NCBI RefSeq assembly: GCF_021730395.1
Contig: NC_069362.1
Span: 67,845,501-67,909,500 of the forward strand
Reading direction: 5' to 3'
DNA length: 64,000 bases
Origin: Mercenaria mercenaria
Taxonomy: Eukaryota > Mollusca > Bivalvia > Venerida > Veneridae
Made by a program: the position numbers and the translations under genes
Part shown: piece by piece, positions 31,515 to 43,200 of the stretch
Position numbering within the stretch: position 1 is the first letter of the stretch
Layout: each line of letters opens with the position of its first letter
The notes under the pieces: generated by a model
Database searches by the model: none
What the model was told of the DNA's origin: nothing
What the model saw: only the letters and a program-made list of their open reading frames with translations

Positions 31515-33480
31515 TCTATAAAGTTACACTGGTTACAAAGACTTGCAAGCAAGGCTTTAGGTTTGTTACCAGCACACTTTAGAAATATTGGTGGAATGCC
31601 GTGTTCACTCCGTTGTTTGAGGTACACAGACTTTTATGATAGAATAATGATTATCAACAGTATGAATCTATTGTAAGTTTCATGTTATATATGATATTGC
31701 ATGCATATTTAAGACTGGTGTTCGTAAATAAATGAGACTTAAAGAAATAATATATACGCTCTGTACATTATTATGAACGTAAAGTATATCAATTTCTTGT
31801 TCAATTAAATCTTCTATAATTGTTTTCAAATATATTTATGAATATTTGATTAACACAGCAAATTTATTTTTGAGTCAATTGTTTTTATTACCTCCCTTTA
31901 TAGCTCTGACTGTATAATATCACGTGCAATACTGAAACAAGTGCTTTTTAGGTGCAAATGAAATAAGTTATAATTGTATCTAATGCTTGGCCAGAAAAAA
32001 TGTGTTTGTCATTGTATATCAAGAATACACAGACATAGCTGGCATTTAAATGGATGTCCACGACAATGATAACGTTATAAAATATCAATAAAATAATTAA
32101 AAAGGGGCCTTAATTCAAGGCTCGGGTGTTAATTTTTGGAACATGTCTGGGTCTTGGTTGGAGACTATGAAATATATATTTAAATTTATTAAATTTTGTT
32201 ATCCAGGGTAAGAGCCGCGATTACCTTACTTACACTCCTGAAACGCCTGAGAAAAACTGCCACTGACCATGAACTACATCTATACTCTTAAGCTTTATTT
32301 TATTAATATTAAAACTTTAAAAAACTTTAAAACTTTTAAAAACACATCTAAAACATAGTCTTTATATACGTCCGATTGTTGACAGTACACAGGTTATTTA
32401 TAGATTACACGCCACGCCTTCTGCATAAATGTGTCATATCGATGTACTTCTTCGATACCGTTTTGCTATATTTTTAAATTGCTGTCATTTTTTAATGTTT
32501 TTCAGTTCTGTTTTTTTGCACTTTATAGCCCAAAGTCTGAATTTAATGATTATATCGGTATTACTTACTTTACGTATTGCATGTAAAAGATATTTACGAT
32601 CGCACTGTATGAAATTTTGCGGTTGTTTTTATCAAAATTCGACTGTTTCTATGTGATTTTACTTATTTTAATGACATTATGTAAAGGAGAAAAGCCGAAA
32701 ACTGTCCATTATGTGAAAGAATGGACAAATCGAGGCGCAACGCGCCGAGATTGTCCATTCTTTCACATAATGGATAGTTTGAGGCTTTTCTCTGGCTTAA
32801 AACACGGTCCTCACGAAAAAATCAAGATTGTCGTGATATTATATAATGTCTCTAATATTGTCCTCTTTGAGGCGAAGACAAATCATAGATTTGTGTCTCT
32901 GTGCTAAATAAAAATACCAAGTCAAATGGAGTTTAAATTAGGCTGCATATAAATATTTATTGCAATTAAAAGCTTTTTAAACACTAATGATACTCTGTGC
33001 TGATGCTTAGGAAAGTTTCGAACATATCTCGTTTTGTCATATTTATGAATGATTTGAAGTACTTTTACAAAAAGTAAAATTAAACTTGGCCTTATGATGT
33101 ATGTATTGATAGTTGCCCATGTTTTGTTCGTGCTAAGTTTGCAGTTTTATATATTAAATAAGTGATTCAATAAATGACGGGTCCAGGTGAAGACATTCTA
33201 AAATGTATGTATATGTATTTTATATCGTTATTAGAAAACAATCGTTCATATCTCGTAATTACGAGATATTCTTTCAATTTTATTAGAAGAAAATATTTTG
33301 TTGTTACAATAAATAGCATCGTTATTGCAAGGCAATTGTATTCAAGTTCAATTAAGATCATTACGGCCAAATTTTCTGGTAGTACCGAAATGTGCAGTAA
33401 AACTTTAGGGAAATTGACGTTGTTTTTTTTTTCTTTATAGTAGAAAAGTGAAATTGCTGGGTAGGACTGCAACAAATGTC
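31515..33480. other. End of duplicated block B and non-coding flank
   Basis: 31520-32080 matches 14590-15400 of copy A; beyond that nothing matches. Contains one palindrome (32685-32800). No gene. Confidence 0.5.
32685..32800. repeat. Foldback palindrome
   Basis: Arms gaaaagccgaaaactgtcca ... and the inverse ending gatagtttgaggcttttctc around gaggcgcaacgcgcc. Nearly perfect stems of about 45 bases. Confidence 0.8.
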
Positions 33481-33589
33481 AGTTATGGCACAAATTTAAC
33501 CAATTTTACACGAACACTGAATGATAAAAGAAAGGTCTGTAGCATTTGAAAAAGAAAGGAAAATTATGTTCGACTATTCAAAGAACAGG

Positions 33590-34412
33590 TGGAGCTATTG
33601 GACTCCAGTTTGTTTGATTCTGCCCACTGTTTTCTCGTTTAGGGCACAGCCATTATTTTATCTGTGGACTATTCGCCACTTTTCATGGATTTGCACTCTG
33701 TGCATCATTGAAGGTTCCATGTGCACCGTCGTATGAATACATCTGTGGATGTCTCTAAATTAATTCCACTACCGTCCATAAACAGGCTCAATCAAACCGA
33801 GCCTGCAACATTTCCGGTTATGTCGTGTTATATATTAGGCGACCTGTGGTTTTCCACTTTTTTTATTTCATCCATGCGTCGACGTCCGCGTCGGCGTCCC
33901 GATTTGGTTAAGTTTTTGTATATAAGCTGGTATCTCAGTAGCCACTTGTGGTAAACAGATTGAAACTTCACACACTTATTCACTTTGATAAATTGACTTA
34001 CACTGCACAGGTTTCATAACTCTATTTTGCATAATTTTTATTAAGGTTTTATATGTAAGCTGGTATTTCAGTATCTACTAATGGAAATGGATTGAAACGT
34101 CACACACTTGTGATGATCTGACATGCAGTGCCCATGTTCCATAACTCTACTTTGCATTTTTACAAAAGTGTGCCATTTTTTCGACTAAACAATTGTCGGT
34201 TAATTTTTTGTATGCAAGCTGGTATCTCAGTACCCACTAATGTGAATGGATTGAAACTTGCACATTCGTCCATTGTCATGAGCTGATATGCACTGTACAG
34301 GTTCAATAACCCTTTTTGCAATTTTACAAAATTATACCTCCTTTTCGACTTAAATATTCATTCAATTGACAAAGCTGTTGAATAGTCGAGCGTTGCTGTA
34401 CTCCGACGGCTT
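33590..34412. repeat. Interspersed repeats with 'agctggtatctcagta' units
   Basis: 33590-33740 resembles 48020-48175 (tttcgtttagggc...ccattattttaactg). 33880-34360 has three diverged units of ttgtatgtaagctggtatct...gattgaaacttcacac and starts with a gtcgacgtccgcgtcggcgt run. Related pieces at 45890-46170 and 61135-61420. Confidence 0.6.
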
Positions 34413-34739
34413 TTGTCTTTACATTACGTTGCCTATTTTCATCTACTTTTTGACTGAAAATGCCATACTAGTATATCTGCGATACTTTTCTATTGCGATT
34501 TAGGATTACACAAAGAGGGCTTTATTACTTTCTAACGGTTGAAGATTTAAACTAACATTCTGTTATTACTTTTGGCACATTGTTTGATTTTCATTTGACT
34601 GATAATTTGTGGGGCGATTTGGCTTAAATTCATACGTTCCTCTTCAGGTTTTTATTGCAGTTACAAGTTCTGTAAAACGTTGCAGTTTAAATTTCGAAAC
34701 TTTCGAATTTCTTAGGTTCATGTATTCACACCTCTCAAC

Positions 34740-34860
34740 GCACAGGGTTGTTTCTATACCTGTCCATTATTAACCTGTACCTGTCCATTCTTAAAGTATC
34801 CATTATTTTAAGAATGGACAGTTACAGGTTGATAATGGGCAGGTATAGTAAAATAATCGT
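34740..34860. repeat. Foldback palindrome
   Basis: Arms ctatacctgtccattattaa ... and gataatgggcaggtatag, stem with loop aaagtatccattatttt. Similar in kind to the palindrome at 32685. Confidence 0.7.
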
Positions 34861-34869
34861 GTGTATAGA

Positions 34870-36970
34870 ACGGTGTCGGTACAATAACCTATATAATAGA
34901 CAAAACTAACAAAGGATTACATCACAACCGTGTTTTAAGAGTATATAACATATATTGATTCTTCGGGGATCCTCTCTGGCTTTCCATAGTTTTGACAGGT
35001 ACACATACTTATAATTCATTATTTTATATGCTTTACATGAAAACGTTCTGACATCTGAAAAGATACCACAGTTATGAAAATACCACAAATACGATAGTTT
35101 TGGCACTATAGGCCCTATTTCATCTGCAGTTTAGGTGAACTAAATGAACTAGTTAACGTCACGCCGACACAGTAATAGGTCATATGGCAGCTTTCCAACT
35201 TTGATGGTAAAAGAAGATCCAAAGGTTACCCTCCGGACATTATTTCTTCACGGGCGGGGTCTTTGATGGAACCATCACCAGCCAGCTGGTTGTCTTTCTC
35301 ACATGAAGATCTACGCCTGAAGCAAGGCTCGAACCTATATCGGTGACGGGAAAATTATTTGAAGTCAGTGACAGTAACCACTTTTTCTCTGTGGCCCCTT
35401 CTATGAAATAAGGTGATTGTTTATGTCAAGAGAAGTTTGTGTATGAATATCAGTATTGTGTTACATTTGTCTTTAACTTGCAAGGTATGGGAATGTTTAT
35501 TGTAAATACTTTTGCATGTTACGTTGAAAGTTTAATGTACTAAGTAAACTATTGCTTCAATATCAATGCACAGTGATAAAGAGTGATTTTACAAAACTAT
35601 TGATAATTTCGATGTATTTTATTCAAAAGGGTTGATTTTTAATACATTTTATAACCTTAAAACAGTATTTTTTTCTTGTTTTAAATTGTTTTACGACTTT
35701 AAGCATGTTACTTCTAATTGAAAACCATTACTTTCCAGCTGCAGGTCCAAAATCTGATTTACTTCCATGTGGCGCCTTTGGTATCAAAAGAAATCTTCAT
35801 AAAAATTAAACGATATGAGTAGAGTCCCTGGAAGGACACAGCAAACACAGCTAGAGCCAGAGATGGCAAAGTGAGCCCTCCACTAAAAGAAAAACTGTAA
35901 CGGAAAGAATAAAAGGCTCATAACATCAAACATTCATCAACAAGAACGTTTAAGTTTAATGAAAAATGAAAAATGATCTAACTAGGGACAGGGGGAAGAA
36001 AAACTTTTAAGGTTTTTAGGGGAGGGGAATACGAGGATGAATATTCATTAGGGAACTTAACCAATAGTTTTTCGAATCATACCTCGCATGATTACGTTTA
36101 TCAAATAGGGACCAATGAGATGCATACAGAAAGTGCGCCAAAAGTATGTAATACCAATTCGGTTAAAGAAAGAAGACAACTCAATTTCAATACCAATTTG
36201 GAAGCAAGACCTTGAAGCCGAAGTAAAATTAATTAAATATTTATGAATATCATTTTAATGTATGGTTCACATTAATAATAATTACCCTGGCACATACTCA
36301 TAAAGATAGATAAGACTCTCTGACCTGTCTAGTTAGTGCAGATAGTAGGACGTTTTGGGAGAGCGTGTTAACTTTTGACTGTAGCAGTCACGTCACATCC
36401 AATATTGTTCAACATATTCCTATTAAATTCAATTAAGGTATTAGATCACTAATAGTAATGTTTACAAAATGGCCTTTGCTTGGTATATTCTGAAAGGTAA
36501 CCGTGTTTTGCACTATTTTGCAATTTTTAAACAACTTTTACCGTGTCGTTTTTTATAAATTTTGTATAACTTATGGTATCTCCTCAAGCTCAAGCTCAAG
36601 TAGAGACAAATTTCAAAGTGATGGCCACTATCCAAAACGTTTGCAGAGAACTCATTTTACCATTAATTTTAATAAAAGAAACATTAAACTATTGGTAAAC
36701 AATTATAAAACACAAAATAAAAATGTCAATATCATTTTTTCTATGATGCCTCAAGTAAACGGATTTAATGAGACAGAATTCATACCTCAACATTGAAAAA
36801 AAAAAAGTCGAATGCTGTGTTTCTGTTTTGAATTTTGCTTACTTCATTTAAAAAAAAAACATTAGGGCAGACGTAAAACCTACCTAATTTTCTTCCACAA
36901 TATATAATCTAAGAGTGAAAGCAAAATAGAGAACTTTCACCGCATGTTACTCAATTTTTTTTTTAAAGAT
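34870..36970. other. 3' flank of gene DC, no gene seen apart from a SINE
   Basis: AT-rich. Contains the degraded SINE at 35145-35397. No Ig exon like 8474-8773 was found here, so gene DC seems to lack an unsplit Ig2. Confidence 0.4.
35145..35397 (-). mobile_element. Degraded tRNA-derived SINE
   Basis: On the minus strand: tRNA-like head with ataggttcgagccttgc (B box) and a 3' end cggcgtgacgttaac, as in the SINEs at 44658 and 48880. More diverged than those. Confidence 0.65.
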
Positions 36971-36978
36971 GTGTAACT

Positions 36979-37209
36979 CTACCCCTTCTGTGTAAGTAAT
37001 AGATTCACTTTGAACACAAAGAAATCGCTTATAAAATTCATCTTTTTCCATTTTTCACATAAATAATTTCCCTGATCACTTAAAGCTGCATGATGTATCA
37101 TCAATTCCATGGTTCGTCCATCTGTCTGTACGCTGATCCTTTCATCGTCAACGTAAACAGATGTATGTACTGTAAGAGGAAACTTGGAATTTTCCTTTCT
37201 CCAAAAAAT
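36979..37209 (-). CDS. Gene DC exon 5: second half of Ig-2 and stop
   Basis: Acceptor aatgtag, then IFWRKEN, VYVDDERISVQTDGRTMELM, SDQGNYLC and FVFKVN, with a TAG after LLLTQKG. Relative to exon 3 the end is diverged and the consensus donor is gone, so this is either a terminal exon or a decayed internal one. Confidence 0.68.
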   Translation of the reverse strand: MFWRKENSKFPLTVHTSVYVDDERISVQTDGRTMELMIHHAALSDQGNYLCEKWKKMNFISDFFVFKVNLLLTQKG

Positions 37210-40200
37210 CTACATTTGTATATATAAAAGGAATGTAAAATATTAATTACACTTCCATTAACAAGTTAACGGATATGTTTTCGTTGCATACTTTGCGTCG
37301 ATTCATTCAGACATTTATTTGATGACTTATAATGTTTAGAAATAGCCAAAATGATACGTCTGTTAAAAGCTACAAATAACCATTACTTCCCCGACTTCTG
37401 GGTAAAACTAAGCATTTTAACACTATTATAAAATTGTCATATGTTTAGCATAATTTATGTTTGCCAATTTATTAATTGATATTTAAAAATTCGTTTCGTG
37501 TGAGAAACCCAACAATTTAATTTTATAATCAAGAAAGAAATTGGAGTTCACTTAAAATTTCAAACACAGAATGACGGACTAAAATAATCCCAATTCTCAA
37601 AATACATGAAATGATGGCACTGAATACATCTGGTTTTAAATTGGTAACGTCATTTAAAATTATGAAGCGACGTCAGTGACGCCATAATGTCTGAAGTTAG
37701 ATTTATGTGAATTGACAATTGTCATGTGAATTTTTAACTGTCATTAATCCAACAAAATGCTTTCAAATGGAAATTTGTTGTTAAAAAGTTAAAAAATTCA
37801 GTAGCCATTACTCATTAGTCATAAAATAATGCTTCTTTTATCAAGCCTTTAAGTTAGTTCATTTTTAGTTTCAAGTATTGACGGGTGTGTAAAACCAGCA
37901 GCGATATTAGAAGGCATTATAGCAGGAACCATTTTATGATATGTCTAAAAAATCTAATTCTATTGTGTGATAGTAACATTATAAGTAACTCTAACAGAAT
38001 GCATTATACCATATATAAATAGAAAATATCAGCGTTATAACAAAACTAGTGAAGTGAAATCATTGACTATAGTAAGATGCCTAAAACTGCCAATAGGACA
38101 GTCATACCCCTCTGCAGGGAGAAACAACCGACACTTTTACCCCATCCTATCCCACGGTGAGCAACATGCATGCAACATATGAGCCGTGCCATGGGAAAAC
38201 CAACATAGTGGCTTTGCGACCAGCATGGATCCAGACCAGCCTGCGCATCCGCGCAGTCTGGTCAGGATCCATGCTGTTCGCTTTCAAAGCCTATTGCTAT
38301 TAGAGAAACTGTTAGCAAACAGCATGGATCCTGACCAGACTGCGCGGATGCGCAGGCTGGTCTGGATCCATGCTGGTCGCAAAGCCACTATGTTGGTTTT
38401 CCCATGGCACGGCTCATATATACAATGAAAAGAATGTAAGAGATGTGTAAACACTGAAACTTAAAATGTATTTACCGAATGTAGTAGTCCTGCTATTGTA
38501 ATGGGACAGGATAAGACAGCAGTATCACCTTCGCTGACAGTGACCTTTTCCGGTTCATTTGATAATGCTAGTAGTTAAATATAAATATTAGATTTCAGGA
38601 ATATACGAATTCTAGGGTTTATGAATAAATACATATACAATTATAGCACATTCTTTGACTGTTCAATGTTCATTTTAACTGATGCTAAAGTAGGAGGAAA
38701 TACAAACAAGAGGGCCATAGTGGGGCTACGTCGCTTACCTGAACTTGACCATTTGATCTTGAATATATGCATGAAACACTAAATCATGCATTGTAACAAC
38801 TGTCTTTAGTATAAACTAATGGCCTAAGTGTCATCTTTGGGGAAATTTGGGAGAGGATCTTACAATGGTGCTACAGAATAAAGGTTTAATGAAGATCCAC
38901 CGAGCAGGCCATGAGAATTAGTTATTTAAGGTTTTTCTGTTTTTAGCTCTACGTGTATATAGCAACCCCTTCATGGGGCCCAGGACCCCATCAAACTAAT
39001 GTAGGTGAGAGGACGTTATAGAAATGCTTCAGACCAACAATGAAGATCCATGTAGCGGTTTATGAGAAGTTGATTAAATATATTACAATTTTTAACTCGT
39101 ATGCCACAGTTCAAGTTTGATAAACCCAAACATTTTTCAATCAAAATGATGGATTTGCAGAGTGGATGCTCCACTAACGGTCACCACGTACATAATTCTA
39201 GACTATATAAAGTCCATTTAAGAACACTAGCAGGAGTAGAGGGGTGACCTACTTTAACATGATTTTTCTCCACATTTCTGAGAATAAACATGATGTGTAG
39301 CTTACTAAAATGAAGATGAAAGGTTGTACTATACCATGGTATTATTCTGATAACACCTTTTGCATCATGATTATTTTAAGATAACAAAGTATGGAAAAGT
39401 CAATTGTTATCTTCAAACAGATTCAACTTCAAATGAGCCAGTCCTGTGAAGCTGAAATCTTCTTTTAAAATGGAGTTATCCAAGGAAGCTACTGTCATCT
39501 AAAAGTGTCTGAAATCAGGACGAGTCATGAAAAATTCCAGGCTAGAAATATCTTAGAATAAAACAGGAGGCCCATAAACAACCAAAGTGTATCACAGATT
39601 AGAAAAAAGTTACAGACAAATCAATTATTTTAGGGTATATGTTTCCTTCCCCAATGAATTAAAAGTGATATTATTCAAGAATATGTTCATTTTTTAAAAT
39701 AGATATGTGATGTGATACACTTTTATAGAACACCCTTCAAAAAACATTTCCTTCATAATTAAAGGAGTTGAATCACATCAAACACTTCACCAAGTTGTGA
39801 ATTTCTATTCTGAGAAAAAAAAGAAGAAAATGTATTATATGAACTAAATCCTTAGAGCCATCTTCATCAAAGCATGAAAACTACTTCATTGTACAAATTC
39901 ATTGTATTAATTGGTCGACCGTTCATTCATTATTCACACTTAACAAATATTTACGCCTCTAGAGCAAGACAGTTAGTCAGAATCCATTATATTTACCTGG
40001 TGAAAATCAACCATTTAATTCGGGGTTACATTAAGGCAATAAAACTCCAAGGACCTGCTGAGTGAGACCATGGTTACGTGGAAACTGAAGGCACCAATTA
40101 GGACAATACTCTCAACTTTTCAACAGAGAACTCAGGCGTGAAGATGTTGGCTCCTACGCCAGTTATGTAAGGATGCCTCCAGATCTAGCGGAACTTAGAA

Positions 40201-43200
40201 TCGTGTTTCCAAGTTCACCAAGAAACCACTACGATGGAGCATTAAGGTCTGATGCGCTACGTTAAAGTCTGTTAAGCTGTACTACGCTCTATTACGATTT
40301 ACACGTTCTATTACGCTCTCTCAAGATTTAACGATAAATCGGGATAATCGTGGAAAACTTTTTGACTGTCAAAAATTTTGTCACGATCCTTATGATCATC
40401 ACGATTCCACCAAGTTCCCTCAAGATCATCACGATTCGATCCCACGACCCCCCACGCTCAACTCGCTTCTCTTAAATCGTGGACATCGTGGCTAAGTGTA
40501 AACGCAGCATAACTGACACGTAATGTCATGACGTCAATGACGTCATTTTAAGGCAACAATGTTTTATAGCGTTTCTGCGGCAATTCATTCATTATTTCTG
40601 CATTATTAAACAATTAGGCATCAGATCGCAGACAGTTTCATGATTTTTGTTCAGAGGAATGGATATACAAACACATTTACTTTGTTGTAAACGTCGTCGT
40701 AAATCGTAACGTTAGCTTCCGGTTGGACATGCGCACATACAAATATTAAGGTAACCTACCTCCTTAACAGGAAATGTGTAAACACGCCAAAACTTATAAC
40801 GTTGCAAGATCGGTTTTACTAAGACTTGATTGGTTCAGAATGTTAGATGTGCGTTTCAAAGTATTTCAGAATAAACCATCTAAGGTTCTTTATTTAAAAT
40901 GTGCTATGAATGAACTTTTGGCATAAATCCCCTTAATTTTATCTCTTTATCTAAATATTGTACAGAATTGTTACTTGTGCTCATATTACCTGCTGTGTTC
41001 TGTGTGTCCGTCTTTTCCCCCGTCCTTGCTGTGACACGGTGCAATATACACAGTAGCGAAACGGGAGTGTAGGATTATTGTCTAAGGACAATTACTTGAA
41101 AATTACGAATTTTATGAAAAATGGACAGCTGGACATTTTTCTAAGTTGAAATGGTAAATATTACATTAACCCCAAAGTGCTTAATTTTCAATGGACAATG
41201 ACCGCCAATCCATTTTGTTTTGTTTTGTATGCTTGTACATGATGTTGATAAAAGTGTGTTAGAATGACAATTAGTTACGTGGACAGAAATACTACCATAG
41301 GAGGAAAACGAAACAACCAAAATAACAACTCCCACCTCCCCCTCCCCCACCAAAAAAAAAAAAAAAAAAAAACAAAAAACAATGTTAGTTGATATATTTC
41401 TTTTACCTTGCACTTCTGTTACTTCCAGGGTAAATATTTTGCGAGTAATACGGCCACGATTTGATACTAGACATTCATAATTTCCCTGATCACTGAAAGC
41501 TGCTTGCTGTATCATCAGTTCCAAGTTTCGTTCGTCTGTCTTCACACTGATCCTTTTATCTTCAACGTAAACATGTACACCAATTGTAAGAGCTGAAGTG
41601 GCATTTCCCTTTCTCCATGCAATCTAAATATAAGAGGAATGGAAAATATTAATTACACTTTCTTCAACGATTTAATGGATATGTTTAAATAAATTTTATG
41701 CATACTTTGCATCGATTCATTCAAATATTTGTTTAACATTTGTTTAAAGACACTTAAAATGTTAAGAAATATCCTATACGATACATCTGTTGAAACATGT
41801 CCTATACTACATTACTTCCCCGGCTGCTGGTAAAACTACGCATTTTAACGCTATTATAAAATTGTCATAGTTCGTATGTTTAGCGTAAACAACTGCATTA
41901 AAATTTGTTGTTGTTTTTTTTTCTGCCAATTTTTTAATTGATGGATTTCAAAAATCATCCCAATTCTCAAAATACGTACATGACTCGGTAGAAGCAAATG
42001 TATCTAGTTTCAGATTGGCAATGTCATTTTTACAAAGCGACGTCGAAGTGACGGCATACTGGTTCAGTACCTAAATCCGGACAATGCTTAATTATTCGGA
42101 CACCGTTTAAAAATGCTTTACGATCATGATTTTTTACTGAAATGAACAGAATCGACGCAAACGAAAGCTTTGATGGCCAGCTGTCAACAACAGTTTAGGA
42201 ATGTAAGCTTTTCCAGAAAAAAATACCTTGCAACATCCGCTTCGCATAAAGTAAACATTGTGTGTGTTGGGGGATGACGTCATACAGCGCGCGTTACTTG
42301 AGGTGCGAAGAGGTAGATATACTGATTAAATAAGAAAAATATTCTGCCTATTGCAGGCGACTCTTCAAAACTGATGTAAAAACATGTACTACCCTCAGTA
42401 TTTATTTAAAAGATCTAACCAATTTCTGTTATATATCAGTTAATTCAACAGAGTAAAAAAAATGCCAGCATTTTGCAGACAAGGGAAGCAATTCATTAGA
42501 TAAATCGGTGCAGTATCATTATAATGATTCCCGTAGTTGTGTCAAAATGTATAACGACGGCGACAAAATAAACATGTAAGAAAAAATAATTTTAAACATT
42601 AATTTTTGCTCAGATAAATTTTATTATAATATTGTTATATTTGGCAATTATATAAAGTTAGAAACTAGTCCATATGATCACGTGATGAACAGGTAATAAA
42701 ATTTTATTCGGACGGAGATATTTGTATATATTTACAGGACTGTATTTGACTGCTTTATTTTAAATGAAGTCGTGTTTATTGTTATTTTTGGGTGCACATA
42801 TTCGTTGCATTTTATACCTAAATAGTGTCCGAATATTTAAGCACTCTGAAGGTCTATTTTGACAGCTTTTACTGGCCCAATTCGGATGACATTTTTATGT
42901 TGAAATCAGCAACATACGATTTTGTTGTTTTGCAAAGAGATTTATAAAGAACTTAACATTATACAGTTAAAATTTTATGCAGGTGTGGTTTCATAATGCA
43001 AAGTTACTGTCAAAAACCCATCAAAAGTGTCCGGATTTAGGCACTGGACCAGTAATGTCTAAATGTAGGTTTATAATATGAATTGACAATTTAACATGTG
43101 TGTAAAACAGCAGCGGTTTCAGCAGGAACTATTTTATGATAGGTTGGAAAAAACTGATTCTATTATGCGATGGTACCATTATAAGTAACTGTAACAGAAT

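Noticed and set aside
33521-33954. Two plus-strand frames of 71 and 77 codons
   Set aside because: They fall in an interspersed repeat also found near 48020-48175 and show no domain.
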